NCBI RefSeq assembly: GCF_014652135.1 | Contig: NZ_BMYF01000019.1 | Location: 40,916-104,915, forward strand | DNA length: 64,000 nucleotides | Reading direction: 5' to 3' | DNA from: Mongoliitalea lutea | GTDB lineage: Bacteria; Bacteroidota; Bacteroidia; Cytophagales; Cyclobacteriaceae | Shown here: piece by piece, positions 1-10,200 of the stretch | Layout: the number at the start of each line of letters is the position of its first letter | Numbering within the stretch: position 1 is the first letter of the stretch | Position numbers and translations under genes: made by a program | Notes under the pieces: model-generated | Seen by the model: the letters and a program-made list of their open reading frames with translations, nothing else | Databases searched by the model: none | What the model was told of the DNA's origin: nothing

Positions 1-319
1 TTTTTAAAGGGGCAAATAAAACACCATAAGTATCTGGCAAATTTCCAAATTTGGAATACGAGTGTATGATATTTCCTTCGAAATCTGTCACGTAAATATC
101 TTCAGAATAATTTCCCGGCTCGGTGAATAAAATAGTTCTTGAGTTTGGATCGATGTCTTGAACGATCGGGCTACCCAAAAATGCAATCTGAATACTATCG
201 ATTTTTTCTAATCTAACTAGCGGAATAGCCACTTGATTAGATGAATCAGCCTCTTTTTTTGACTGGCTACAAGAAATTAAGAGCACTTGAAATACAAGTA
301 ATCGAACAAGATGTTTCAT
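1..319 (-). CDS. Partial lipoprotein, probable 6-bladed beta-propeller family
   Basis: The frame reads leftwards off the window edge, so only the first 106 residues are visible. It starts MKHLVRLLVFQVLLISC, a short basic and hydrophobic signal ending in a lipobox (LISC), so the protein should be lipid-anchored in the cell envelope. After the signal come beta-rich segments such as DPNSRTILFTEPG and DIYVTDFEGNIIHSYSKFG, which look like propeller blades of the kind common in Bacteroidota TolB-like or DUF4221 lipoproteins. An in-frame ATG at 352 would add 11 residues, but the 319 start gives a cleaner signal peptide. The family assignment is inference; the lipobox is directly visible. Confidence 0.6.
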   Translation of the reverse strand, partial: MKHLVRLLVFQVLLISCSQSKKEADSSNQVAIPLVRLEKIDSIQIAFLGSPIVQDIDPNSRTILFTEPGNYSEDIYVTDFEGNIIHSYSKFGNLPDTYGVLFAPLK

Positions 320-593
320 GGAGCCAAAATTTTGTCTTTTAAATATACTCATTGCTTAGTTACAAAACAACTACTCCTTCAGTCATCGAAAAAAGGAAAA
401 TGGTCCCGTTTTTAAGTTCAGAAAGCAAGAAATGAATACCCTATTCCGTAAACCAAGGCAAACACACTAGATACTTTGTAAAGATCAGATGTTGAAAAAC
501 TTTTTGAAAGGGCGCACGTAATATATCACCTAATTAAAATAACATTTTTATCTTAACTTTATATCAGTTGATCAAACTTACCTTTGTAATTTC

Positions 594-764
594 ATGAAAA
601 AATCGCAGATCATTCTCCTTGCCTTATTTTTGATAATCGCTGGGTTCCTTACCCCTATAATCATACCACACGAAACTGACTTACTAGGGTTTTTAAGTGG
701 AGCAGGATTTGGTGGAGGTGTTGGCTTACTCATAACACAGTTACTTAAAAAAAAGGAATCATAA
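594..764 (+). CDS. Small two-helix membrane protein, unknown function
   Basis: A 56-residue frame too short for most gene finders. It has a basic start (MKKSQ), a hydrophobic helix (about residues 5-25), a short loop with HETD, and a second glycine-rich helix (GAGFGGGVGLLITQLL) ending in KKKES. A TACCTTTG sequence at 579-586 resembles the Bacteroidota -7 element just upstream, although no well-spaced -33 element was found. The frame is followed immediately by a strong hairpin terminator. Clean signal-like architecture and the terminator support a real gene. The function is not recognisable. Confidence 0.55.
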   Translation: MKKSQIILLALFLIIAGFLTPIIIPHETDLLGFLSGAGFGGGVGLLITQLLKKKES

Positions 765-794
765 AAAAAGCGAGGTTAATCAACCTCGCTTTTT
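765..794. terminator. Bidirectional hairpin terminator
   Basis: A perfect inverted repeat (aaaaagcgaggtt, loop aatc, aacctcgcttttt) has A/T tails on both sides. It serves the small membrane protein on the + strand and the RNase G gene on the - strand. The RNase G stop codon (776-778) lies inside the hairpin. Confidence 0.85.
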
Positions 795-2347
795 ACTTGT
801 AGTTCTATTTCTTCTCCTGATTCGTCCAGGAATTTGTACTCCGTCACCGGAAGTGAGGAATCTTTAATCAGTTTAACCCACTTAAAGTATTTGAAAAACC
901 ACTTCACGCGTTTGGAAATCATACCGTTAGTAAAATACGCATACAGGTATGGATGAAGTCCAATGTGGATGTTTGATACATTTTGGATAGTAGCGATGTG
1001 TTCCAAGTCTTTTTCTAGCTGATCTGCAACTAGGATAGATGCTTGGATTTTGCCTGTTCCGTTACATGAAGGACAGACTTCTTTAGTGACAATATTGACT
1101 TCAGGTCTCACGCGCTGCCTCGTAATTTGCATTAAACCGAATTTGGTTAACGGCAGGACGGTATGTTTGGACCTGTCATCGCGCATTTCTTCTCTCATAG
1201 CATCGTAAATGGCTTTTTTATTATCAGCCTTTTTCATGTCTATGAAATCCACCACGATGATACCTCCCATATCCCGGAGGCGCAACTGTCTGGCAATTTC
1301 TTTGGCAGCAACCAAGTTAGTTTTTAATGCTGTAGTTTCTTGGTCGCTTTCTTGATTGGATTTGTTACCACTGTTGACATCGATCACATGCAATGCTTCT
1401 GTGTGTTCGATGATCACATAACCTCCCTGAGGAAGGCTGATGGTCTGTCCAAACAAGCTTTTGATTTGCTTTTCTATTCCAAAATTTTCAAAGAGCTTCG
1501 CTTTTCCGTTGTAAAGCTTAACAATTTTTTCTTTTTCAGGGGCTATACTCCTGATGTAAGATCTGATTTGATCATAGATCAATTCGTCTTCGACGGTGAT
1601 TGCATCGAATGATTCGTTGAGCAGGTCTCGAATAATCGAGGAAGCCATGCTCATTTCTCCTATGATCTTGTCGCAACTTTTCGCTTTGTGAAGCTTTTTG
1701 ATACCATCTTCCCAAGTTGTCACAAGATTTCTTAGATCTTTGTCTAACTCAGTCACGGATTGGCCTTCAGCTACTGTACGAATAATTACGCCAAAATTGG
1801 CTGGCTTGATCGAGGTGATCAAGCGAACAAGTCGCTTGCGCTCCTCTGCACTTCTGATCTTTTTGGAAACACTTACAGAGTCCGAAAAGGGTACAAGTAC
1901 AATGTACCGCCCTGCCAAGGAGAGCTCACAGGAAAGTCGTGGACCTTTGGTGGAGATGGGTTCTTTTACCACCTGCACCAGTATCTGATGATTTTTAGAA
2001 AGGACGTTGGAAATTTTTCCAAGCTTTTCGATATCAGGCTCTAGCTCAAAGTTTTTGAAATTGAAATTAGCATACCCATTGTTTTTGATCAATTTAGTGA
2101 ACTTATTCAAACTATTGATCTGCGGTCCTAGGTCTTGGTAATGCAAAAATGCATCCTTTTCATACCCCACGTCGATGAAGGCAGCATTTAGCCCATTGAC
2201 GATTTTGCGGACTGTACCTAGGTAGATATCTCCAACTTTAAACTGGTTTTCTCCACCCTCAGAGTGGAGTTCAACCAAGTTTTTGTCTTTTAAAAGAGCG
2301 ATCCGACTTCCGTTTTGAGCAGAATCAATTACTAATTCTGTGCTCAA
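776..2347 (-). CDS. rng: Ribonuclease E/G family endoribonuclease
   Basis: A 523-residue single-strand endoribonuclease of the RNase E/G family, acting in rRNA maturation and mRNA decay. The N-terminal S1 RNA-binding domain spans about residues 38-130 (GDIYLGTVRKIVNGLNAAFIDVG). The catalytic aspartates are D323 in HVIDVNSG and D367 in VVDFIDM, which coordinate Mg. A Zn-link motif CPSCNGTG at 425-432 matches the dimer-forming cysteine pair. The length fits RNase G, with no long RNase E-type scaffold tail. An insertion after the S1 core (NKFTKLIKNNGYANFNF, about residues 81-97) is typical of Bacteroidota homologues. It is followed downstream by a hairpin overlapping the stop codon. The upstream gene is the 29-residue ribosomal protein, 58 bases away on the same strand. 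Confidence 0.93.
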   Translation of the reverse strand: MSTELVIDSAQNGSRIALLKDKNLVELHSEGGENQFKVGDIYLGTVRKIVNGLNAAFIDVGYEKDAFLHYQDLGPQINSLNKFTKLIKNNGYANFNFKNFELEPDIEKLGKISNVLSKNHQILVQVVKEPISTKGPRLSCELSLAGRYIVLVPFSDSVSVSKKIRSAEERKRLVRLITSIKPANFGVIIRTVAEGQSVTELDKDLRNLVTTWEDGIKKLHKAKSCDKIIGEMSMASSIIRDLLNESFDAITVEDELIYDQIRSYIRSIAPEKEKIVKLYNGKAKLFENFGIEKQIKSLFGQTISLPQGGYVIIEHTEALHVIDVNSGNKSNQESDQETTALKTNLVAAKEIARQLRLRDMGGIIVVDFIDMKKADNKKAIYDAMREEMRDDRSKHTVLPLTKFGLMQITRQRVRPEVNIVTKEVCPSCNGTGKIQASILVADQLEKDLEHIATIQNVSNIHIGLHPYLYAYFTNGMISKRVKWFFKYFKWVKLIKDSSLPVTEYKFLDESGEEIELQVKSEVD

Positions 2348-2405
2348 ATTGGTCTTGTTTGTTTATGTGAATACGATTGATTAGAAATCAAACAAGAAGA
2401 AGTGA

Positions 2406-2495
2406 TTACTTCTTCTTATGTCTGTTTTTTCTAAGTCTTTTTTTACGCTTGTGCGTAGCGATTTTATGTCTTTTTCTTTTCTTACCGCAAGGCAT
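2406..2495 (-). CDS. 29-residue basic ribosomal protein, AURKAIP1/COX24 type
   Basis: The frame encodes 29 residues, MPCGKKRKRHKIATHKRKKR followed by LRKNRHKKK, of which more than half are Lys or Arg. This is the pattern of the AURKAIP1/COX24-domain (bS22/mS38-like) proteins found in Bacteroidota small ribosomal subunits. It is easily missed because of its size. It sits between the TPR protein and RNase G genes on the same strand. The Cys at position 3, where Ser is frequent in relatives as I recall them, is a minor difference. The ribosomal role is assigned by family resemblance, not shown here. Confidence 0.85.
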   Translation of the reverse strand: MPCGKKRKRHKIATHKRKKRLRKNRHKKK

Positions 2496-2526
2496 AGTTT
2501 TAAAGATTTAACGTGGAACAATAATT

Positions 2527-3345
2527 TTATAGTCTTTCCAAGTAGCTGTCCACACTTGCCAAAATCATAGGATCCGTGCTCATGTTTCTAACTTCCTGAA
2601 ACTGCTTTTTTGCTTTATTATTTTGCTTAGATTCAAAATAGCTTACGGCTAAGTAAAACTGACCTTGAATATTAGCAGGATGATGCTTGACCAACTCTTC
2701 AAAGCGCTCTACAGCTCTTCTGTGTTGACCAGATTGCATCGATAAGATTCCCATATTGAAAAGGGCATCTTCATTAGTGGGATCTGCGTCCAATATCTCA
2801 CGCAACATGGTAATCCCTTGCATTGGATTGGATGAAGAAACATAGGTCATGGCCACTCTTGTTTTCAAATCCGAACGGGTAGGATTTTCATCCAGTACTT
2901 TATTCAGAAAGAAACGGGTTCTGTCCGCAAGATAAGCAACCTTTTCTTCATTCAATGCAAATGTGTAGGCTTCATAGTAGGCAATACCAGCTTTTTCGAA
3001 GCGCTCCAAGGATTGTATCCTGTCCGCAGCTTTATCTAAGAAGTATGCCGCAGAATCAAATTTACCTGCCTGAGAATATAAAGATGCAAGCGTATCTGTA
3101 AGCGCTGCGAAACGCTCTAAATCATTTTCCTTGTTGAGTTTTTCAGAAATGCGTTGCAATGCTTCCTGCGCCTCGGGGGCAATTGGGGCATTGTGCAAAT
3201 CTTCCATACCAGAAGGAGATGAACTGCCTGCTTCTGAAATAGCCGATTCACCATCATCATTTTTGACAATAACTCTAGGCAGTGAAAACAACAAACCTAT
3301 AGCAACGACTCCGATAACGATAGCAATGATCTGTGACTTTTTCAT
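2527..3345 (-). CDS. Membrane-anchored tetratricopeptide repeat protein
   Basis: A 272-residue protein with an N-terminal membrane anchor (about residues 5-24, IIAIVIGVVAIGLLFSL), a Ser/Gly/Glu-rich linker, then helical TPR units. The clearest repeats are around residues 185-255 (NEDALFNMGILSMQSGQHRR and NIQGQFYLAVSYFESKQNNK). It is probably a scaffold facing the periplasm. Its start lies 21 bases after the stop of the HU gene, so both are likely cotranscribed. The partner is unknown. Confidence 0.8.
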   Translation of the reverse strand: MKKSQIIAIVIGVVAIGLLFSLPRVIVKNDDGESAISEAGSSSPSGMEDLHNAPIAPEAQEALQRISEKLNKENDLERFAALTDTLASLYSQAGKFDSAAYFLDKAADRIQSLERFEKAGIAYYEAYTFALNEEKVAYLADRTRFFLNKVLDENPTRSDLKTRVAMTYVSSSNPMQGITMLREILDADPTNEDALFNMGILSMQSGQHRRAVERFEELVKHHPANIQGQFYLAVSYFESKQNNKAKKQFQEVRNMSTDPMILASVDSYLERL

Positions 3346-3366
3346 AAGCAGGACTTTTACTCCAAA

Positions 3367-3675
3367 TTAGTCTTGTGGAGCTAGTTCTTTAATTTTTTTG
3401 CTGTTTTTGATTTTCTCAATAAACACTTTGGAAGGCTTGAATGCTGGCACATAGTGCTCATCGATTACAATCGCAGTGTTCTTAGAAATATTACGTGCAA
3501 TTTTCTTTGCTCTCTTCTTATTGATGAAGCTTCCGAAACCTCTCACGTAAATATTTTCTCCTTCTGCCATGGAATCTTTTACCACTTTGAAGAACGCCTC
3601 AACTGTCTGAGTCACATCGTCTTTCTGGATTCCAGTTTTTTCCGAAATCTTGGTGATTACTTCTGCTTTAGTCAC
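3367..3675 (-). CDS. HU/IHF family DNA-binding protein
   Basis: A 102-residue nucleoid protein. The HU fold is clear: TKAEVITKISEKTGIQKDDV at the N-terminus, the VRGFGSFINKKR strand-turn motif, and the beta arm with NPxx-like region replaced here by NISKNTAIVIDEHYVPAFKPSKVF. The start is placed at a GTG (3675) because it yields the normal HU N-terminus MTKAEVI. An upstream in-frame start would add 17 non-conserved residues (MVNSWLSLFDNNLNS...). It is divergent from mutY and upstream of the TPR gene. Confidence 0.9.
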   Translation of the reverse strand: MTKAEVITKISEKTGIQKDDVTQTVEAFFKVVKDSMAEGENIYVRGFGSFINKKRAKKIARNISKNTAIVIDEHYVPAFKPSKVFIEKIKNSKKIKELAPQD

Positions 3676-3835
3676 TGTTGTTGAATTTAAATTATTATCG
3701 AATAAGCTTAACCAGCTATTAACCAACTATTTTTGGGACTGCAAATTTAAAGGAAGCAATTCAATATAAAAACAAAAAGCCCAAAATTAGATTGAATTGT
3801 TTAACATTATCTTCACATCAAACAAACGTATCGCC

Positions 3836-4909
3836 TTGAGTACAAACGCCTTTGCACACAATATTCTCCAATGGTTTGAGACCAATAAGCGGGATTTACC
3901 ATGGAGAAACACTAAAAACCCATACATCATTTGGTTATCTGAGATCATTTTACAGCAAACAAGAGTGGCTCAAGGGCTACCTTATTTTGAAAAATTTTTA
4001 GCCAATTACCCAACAGTAGAGGACTTGGCAGCAGCTCCCAGTGAAGAAATCATGCGCTTATGGCAAGGATTAGGATATTATTCCCGTGCTAGAAACCTCC
4101 ACTTTTGTGCCCAGCAAGTGGTAAACGAATACGGAGGAAGCTTTCCTACTAGCTACAAAGAATTGCTGAAACTAAAAGGCGTGGGTAGTTACACTGCAGC
4201 AGCCATTGCCTCGTTTGCTTTTGATGAGCCCGTTGCGGTGGTCGACGGAAATGTATTTAGAGTGCTTGCCAGGTATTTTGGAATTGCTACAGATATTGCT
4301 AGCCATGCAGGCAAGAAAGAGTTTGAAGTCTTAGCCAATGAAGTACTTCCTCCAAGCAAAGCGGGAAGTTACAATCAGGCAATTATGGAATTTGGAGCAC
4401 TGCATTGTACGCCTAACAAACCAAATTGCGACACTTGTCCGCTCGTGCGATCTTGTGTGGCCTTTACCAACAATTTGGTCCAAGACCTGCCTGTCAAAAT
4501 AAATAAAGTGAAAATAAAGGAGCGATATTTTCAATACTATCAAATCACTTGCGGAGATCAGGTAATTATTCGTCAAAGAGGGCCAAAAGATATTTGGGAG
4601 GGATTATTTGAATTTCCTTTGGTAGAAACTAATCAAAAAGAGGAGCTTCAACTTACTAATAAAGGAATTTTAGAAGACTTAGAAATTATTCCGACACAAG
4701 TTGTCCATGATTCTTCACAAGTATTCAAACATATCCTGTCACATCAAAGAATTTTTGCCAACTTTGTGAGGTTCGAATTTGAAAAAGCGCATGAGGAGCA
4801 GCTGAAACAGTGGGCCCATGCACAAAATTGGCAGTTGGTATCAAACGAGACTTTTGAAAACTTAGGAAAGTCCCGATTGATTTTAAGGTATTTGAACGGT
4901 GAGGAATAA
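3836..4909 (+). CDS. mutY: A/G-specific adenine glycosylase
   Basis: Base-excision repair enzyme removing adenine mispaired with 8-oxoguanine. It has the DLPWRNTKNPY motif, the catalytic Glu in WLSEIILQQTRV, a helix-hairpin-helix (LKGVGSYTAAAIASF), the catalytic Asp in VVDGNVFRV, and four cluster cysteines spaced C-x6-C-x2-C-x5-C (from HCTPNKPNCDTCPL). A C-terminal NUDIX-like domain for 8-oxoG recognition follows. No ATG precedes the conserved core, so translation must start at a non-ATG codon. The TTG at 3836 (MSTNAFAHNILQWFE) fits family length; a TTG at 3797 is the alternative. It is followed by ssb and gldE, an order I recall from other Bacteroidota. Confidence 0.92.
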   Translation: MSTNAFAHNILQWFETNKRDLPWRNTKNPYIIWLSEIILQQTRVAQGLPYFEKFLANYPTVEDLAAAPSEEIMRLWQGLGYYSRARNLHFCAQQVVNEYGGSFPTSYKELLKLKGVGSYTAAAIASFAFDEPVAVVDGNVFRVLARYFGIATDIASHAGKKEFEVLANEVLPPSKAGSYNQAIMEFGALHCTPNKPNCDTCPLVRSCVAFTNNLVQDLPVKINKVKIKERYFQYYQITCGDQVIIRQRGPKDIWEGLFEFPLVETNQKEELQLTNKGILEDLEIIPTQVVHDSSQVFKHILSHQRIFANFVRFEFEKAHEEQLKQWAHAQNWQLVSNETFENLGKSRLILRYLNGEE

Positions 4910-4960
4910 TCCGTATATTTTAGGGATTCATTTTTGTTAAACATTTAAACAATTGAAACG

Positions 4961-5416
4961 ATGGCAGGAGTAAACAAAGTTATTTTGGTTGGCAACTTGG
5001 GTTCAGACCCAGAAGTGAGGCATTTGGAAGGCGACAAAGTAGTTGCTAATGTAAGTTTGGCCACTACCGAGAGTTACAAAGACCGCAGTGGTAACCGTAT
5101 TGACAATACCGAGTGGCATGATTTGGAGCTTTGGGACGGTTTGGCCAAGATTGCAGAATCTTATTTAAAAAAAGGAAGCAAAATCTATGTAGAGGGGAAA
5201 ATAAAAACCGATACTTGGCAGGATGAGCAGGGAAATAACAGAAGAAAAGTACGTATCAGGGTTTTAAATATGACCATGCTTGACTCCAGACAAGATGGAG
5301 GAGGAGCTCCCGCTCAATCAGGTGGCTACCAACAAAGTCAGCCTCAAAATAGACCTATGCAGCCGGCATCTTCTGCACCAGAACCGCTTCAGGAGGACGA
5401 TGATTTACCATTCTAA
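4961..5416 (+). CDS. ssb: Single-stranded DNA-binding protein
   Basis: 151 residues. An OB fold occupies residues 1-110 (MAGVNKVILVGNLGSDPEVR, WHDLELWDGLAKIAESYLKKGSKIYVEGKI). It is followed by a Gly/Gln/Pro-rich flexible linker and the acidic C-terminal tip DDDLPF, which recruits repair and replication partners. It lies 51 bases after mutY on the same strand, consistent with a shared DNA-maintenance unit. Confidence 0.96.
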   Translation: MAGVNKVILVGNLGSDPEVRHLEGDKVVANVSLATTESYKDRSGNRIDNTEWHDLELWDGLAKIAESYLKKGSKIYVEGKIKTDTWQDEQGNNRRKVRIRVLNMTMLDSRQDGGGAPAQSGGYQQSQPQNRPMQPASSAPEPLQEDDDLPF

Positions 5417-5425
5417 GCTTAAGGG

Positions 5426-5458
5426 TTTGAACTTTTGCTTTTTATTTGCTTAATTTTG
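5426..5458 (+). promoter_or_regulatory. Bacteroidota-type promoter for gldE
   Basis: TTTG at 5426-5429 and TAATTTTG at 5451-5458, separated by 21 bases, match the Bacteroidota TTTG/TAnnTTTG promoter. It lies just upstream of the ATG at 5481. Transcript start mapping would be needed to confirm it. Confidence 0.5.
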
Positions 5459-5480
5459 CAAATATCAATTTTGAATTTAG

Positions 5481-6830
5481 ATGGACGACCCATACCCGAG
5501 TCTTTTGTCGCTAGTTGAAACTGTACATGTTTCAACTAGCTACCTTTTGATAAATGGCTTGATTTTTATCCTGCTATTAATCTCTTCTGGCTTAGTATCA
5601 GGTTCTGAAGTCGCCTTTTTTTCTTTAGATGCTGATGATGTAGATGAGCTACAAAAAGAGCAGCATCCAAGTTATCCAACAGCAAAAAAACTTATTGAAG
5701 CTCCCAAGAAGCTATTGAGTACCATATTAATTCTCAATAATCTGATCAATATTGCGTTAGTTACCTTGACAACTTTTTTTGTTTGGGATTTATTTGGGAC
5801 TGATGCCAAGGGAATTGCAATACTCTTAGGACAAACGATCGGTGTAACTTTCTGTATTGTATTCTTTGGTGAAATTGTACCAAAGGTGTATGCTACGAAG
5901 GCCAAAAAGGAATTTTCACTTTTGATGGCGCCAGCACTTACTATTGCATCCAAACTTTTAAGTCCTCTATCATTCCTTTTAATGAGGTTCAGTGATATAA
6001 TCGAACGCAGGATAGAAAAAAAAGGCTATGCGCTTTCCGTGGATGAATTGAATCAGGCTTTGGAGATCACAAGTGAAGAAAGCACCGAAAGCGAAAAAGA
6101 CATCTTAAAAGGCATTGTAAATTTTGGCACGTTGACCGTGAAGCAGGTAATGCATTCCCGAATGGAAATCACTGCCGTGGAGATCGATACCGATTTTCAT
6201 GAATTGATGGATAAAATCAATAAATCAGGCTACTCCAGAATTCCTGTTTATCGAGAAACGATCGATAATGTGGAAGGCATTCTCTATATCAAGGACCTAC
6301 TTCCCTATATTGAGAAGGATGAATTTTTCGAATGGCAGAAACTGTTACGGAAAAGCTTCTTCATCCCAGAAAATAAAAAGGTAGATACCCTTCTTAAGGA
6401 TTTTCAAAAAAAGCGAGTCCACATGGCAATAGTTGTGGATGAGTATGGAGGTACTTCCGGACTTGTAACCTTGGAAGATTTGATTGAAGAAATTATTGGA
6501 GAAATCAACGATGAATTTGATGATCCAGAAGATTTTTATTTCAAAGAGATTGACAGCAACACCTTTATATTTGAAGGCAAAGTTTCCTTGAATGATTTCT
6601 GCAAAAAGTTAGATTTGGACCAAGGGATATTTGATGAAGTTAAAGGAGAAAGTGAATCGCTTGGAGGCTTGTTGTTAGAATTAAACGCCAATCTCCCAAA
6701 AAATGGCTCCAAAATTCAGTTTGAAACTTTTGAGTTCACCATCCTTGCTGTAGATACTAAAAGAATCAAAAAGGTTAAAGTGTCTATGCTGGACAAGTAC
6801 CCGGATAAATTAGGGAATTACGAAGATTAA
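5481..6830 (+). CDS. gldE: Gliding-motility GldE-like CNNM/CorC transporter-family protein
   Basis: 449 residues: an N-terminal DUF21/CNNM membrane domain with about four hydrophobic segments (residues 20-190, including SGSEVAFFSLDADDVDELQK), a CBS-domain pair (about 205-335, HSRMEITAVE and VVDEYGGTSGLVTLEDLIEEIIGEI), and a CorC-type C-terminal domain (about 345-440). This architecture is shared with metal-ion transport proteins. In Bacteroidota, the copy next to mutY and ssb is annotated GldE, which partners with GldD. No gldD-like gene follows here. Whether it acts in gliding or ion transport cannot be told from sequence. Confidence 0.85.
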   Translation: MDDPYPSLLSLVETVHVSTSYLLINGLIFILLLISSGLVSGSEVAFFSLDADDVDELQKEQHPSYPTAKKLIEAPKKLLSTILILNNLINIALVTLTTFFVWDLFGTDAKGIAILLGQTIGVTFCIVFFGEIVPKVYATKAKKEFSLLMAPALTIASKLLSPLSFLLMRFSDIIERRIEKKGYALSVDELNQALEITSEESTESEKDILKGIVNFGTLTVKQVMHSRMEITAVEIDTDFHELMDKINKSGYSRIPVYRETIDNVEGILYIKDLLPYIEKDEFFEWQKLLRKSFFIPENKKVDTLLKDFQKKRVHMAIVVDEYGGTSGLVTLEDLIEEIIGEINDEFDDPEDFYFKEIDSNTFIFEGKVSLNDFCKKLDLDQGIFDEVKGESESLGGLLLELNANLPKNGSKIQFETFEFTILAVDTKRIKKVKVSMLDKYPDKLGNYED

Positions 6831-7224
6831 CAAACTATACTGATTTTGTAAAAACTCCGATTTACCAAATTTAATTTTAGAAGTTGATTTTTTAACCCTT
6901 GTGAAAGCAATGCTTTATAGGAAGTCAGAATTAAAAAATTTTTATGATTTCGAAAAAAATTTCTTTAAACCATTTTTTACGATTCAATCACAATTTTTTG
7001 AATATCAACATCAAAATTAAACCAGTATATGCTGTTGTAACATAAATTTACTCGATATGGGTTGAATTATAAGACTAATTTGATTTTTTCTATTTATCAA
7101 TCGAAAGTCTATTTTGATGAATAAGCCGTATCAAATAGGATATTTGGTTAACTAGATTTTAAAAAAAGTAATTTTTTTTGTATTTTTTGCAACCAAATTA
7201 AAGAAACCTATTAAATATTCTGTG
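6831..7224. other. AT-rich intergenic region before gltB
   Basis: About 394 bases with no convincing open frame on either strand. It is very AT-rich and presumably holds the gltBD promoter. The stretch tattttttgc near 7181 is a poor match to a -7 element. No hairpin terminator for gldE or riboswitch fold was recognised. Confidence 0.5.
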
Positions 7225-10200
7225 ATGAGTAAAGGATTATACGATGAAGCATTTGAACATGACGCCTGTGGCATAGGGGCGGTTGTGAACGTGAAGGGGG
7301 AGGCATCACATGAGACCATCAGCGATGCATTATTTATGCTCAGCAACATGGAACACCGAGGTGGTCGGGGCAGTGACCCTAAAACCGGTGATGGCGCTGG
7401 CATCCTCATTCAAATTCCACATAACTTTCTTAAGGAAATCTGTAAAAGAGGAGGAATTGAGCTACCCGAAAAAGGAAGTTATGGAGTAGGGATGACTTTT
7501 TTCCCAAAGAACAAACAACTCTACAAAAAATCAAAAGCACAACTCAATGCCATACTTGAAGAATTAGATTTCAAGCTACTAGGTTATCGGGAAGTTCCGG
7601 TAGATGAGACTGTCCCTGGTTCGGGAGCGCTGGATGTGATGCCAAACATTGAAATGGTATTTGTCAGCCATAAAAATGGCTTGCAGGATATCGATCTAGA
7701 GCGCAAGCTTTATGTATTAAGAAATTATGCGACCAAAACGATCAACTCCAGTATTCCTGGGGTTAACTCATCGTTTTATTTTGCGAGCTTCAGTTCGGAG
7801 ACACTTATATATAAAGGCCAGTTAAGAACTGATCAGGTATTACCTTTTTATAAGGACCTTCAAAACAAGCATATCAGCTCCGCTTTGGCCGTAGTGCATT
7901 CCCGGTTTTCTACCAATACCTTTCCTAATTGGCGATTGGCACAACCCTTCCGTTACCTCTCCCACAATGGAGAGATCAATACTATCCGTGGAAATCTCAA
8001 CAAAATGAAATCCAAGGAAACGCTTATGCGATCGGTACATTTCTCAGATGATGAGCTTTCCAAATTACTCCCCATCACCAACAAGCATAATTCTGACTCG
8101 GCCAACTTAGATGCTATGGTAGAATTGTTGACCTTAAGTGGTCGGCCGCTTCCGCATGTGATGATGATGCTCGTGCCAGAAGCTTGGCAGGACAATCAAT
8201 TGATGGATAAAGAGCGGAAAGCATTCTATAAGTTCCATGCAGCATTAGTAGAACCTTGGGATGGTCCGGCGGCATTGCTGTTTACAGATGGAAAATCGCT
8301 GGGAGCCACCTTGGATAGAAATGGATTGCGCCCATTGAGATATTTTATCACCAAAGATGATCGTCTGATCTTATCTTCTGAAGCTGGTGCTTTACCTATC
8401 CGCGAAGCAAGTATTGTGGAAAAAGGAAGGATCAGTCCAGGTAAAATGTTGATGGCTGATTTGGTCAATGGCAAAATTTTATTTGATGATGAGATCAAAA
8501 AGAGCATTTGCGACAATAAGCCCTATGAGAAATGGGTCAATGAAGAGCGCTTAAAGCTCCGGTTAATGCCAGATCCTAAAAAATTGGAACATCCCTACTC
8601 CATTGAAAACCTCAAGAAGCGTCAGACAATCTTTGGATATACTTCTGAAGAAATCAAGGTTGTATTATCCCCTATGGGTGATACCGCTTATGAGGCAATC
8701 GGTTCTATGGGTGCGGATACTCCGTTGGCTGTGTTGTCCAAACAAAGCCAGCATATATCTAATTACTTCAAACAGCTTTTTGCCCAAGTAAGTAACCCTC
8801 CAATTGATCCGATTCGGGAACGGTTAGTGATGTCTTTGTTTACCCGAATTGGAGAAAGTCACAATATTTTGGCAGAAACGCCCCGTCATACCCGACAGAT
8901 TCATATTTCCCAGCCAGTATTGCTCAATGAGGACCTAGAGAAACTCAAACATCTGGAGGAACATGGATACAGAGCTGTGACTTTAACCTCCCATTTTGAA
9001 GCGAATCATGAACCTGGTAGCTTGCTGACATCATTAAATAACTTATGCAAAGAAGCAGAAGGCGCCATCTATGCAGGAAAAAATATTATCATCATTTCCG
9101 ATAGAAATTCAACGGAGCAAAAAGCACCGATTCCTTCCTTATTGGCTATTGGTGCCGTACATCATCACTTAGTGAAGAAAAAGCTGCGTACCCGAGCAGG
9201 GTTGGTATTGGAATCAGGAGATATCCGAGAAACACACCATTTTGCAACAGCAATCGGGTATGGAGCTTCCGCCATCAACCCTTACTTGGCACTGGAAACC
9301 TTAGCTGATTTGAATGAGCGTGGTTTGCTTACCAAAATGCTCGATCAAAAACAACTTTTCAAAAACTACCAAGATGCTCTGGGTAAAGGCTTATTGAAGG
9401 TATTATCCAAAATGGGTATCAGTACCTTACAATCTTACCAAGGAGCACAAATTTTTGAGGCAATCGGCTTGGGTCCAGAGGTAATAGACAGATGCTTCAA
9501 AGGTACGATCAGTAGAATCTCCGGTATTTCTTTTGATGAACTGGCGGAGGAAGTGTTGATTCGCCATCAAGCTGCCCATGAGACACAAAGCACTGTACTA
9601 GAAACGGGCGGGGTATACCAATGGAAGCGAAGAGGTGAAAAACACTTATTCAATCCAGAAACCATCCATTTACTTCAAAAGTCTACCCGATTGGGAGATT
9701 ATGAGCTCTACAAAAAATTCGCTCAAAAAATCAATGAACAAACAAAGGATGCGCTAACACTTCGCGGACTGTTTGAATTCAAAAAACGGATTTCAATCCC
9801 ACTAGAAGAAGTAGAACCTGAAGAAGAAATTCTGAAGCGCTTTGCCACAGGAGCTATGTCTTTTGGTTCGATCTCACATGAAGCACACGCTACGTTGGCT
9901 ATAGCCATGAACAGAATCGGTGCAAAATCCAACAGTGGGGAAGGTGGGGAAGATGAGATCCGATTCAAAAGAAAGGAAAATGGTGATTGGGAGCGTTCGG
10001 CCATTAAGCAAGTTGCCTCCGGTAGATTTGGGGTAACTTCCAACTACTTGACTAACGCTGAAGAATTACAGATTAAAATGGCTCAAGGTGCCAAGCCTGG
10101 AGAAGGCGGACAGTTGCCAGGCCATAAAGTAGATGACTGGATCGGGAGAGTGAGACATTCGACACCGGGTGTGGGATTGATATCCCCTCCACCTCATCAC

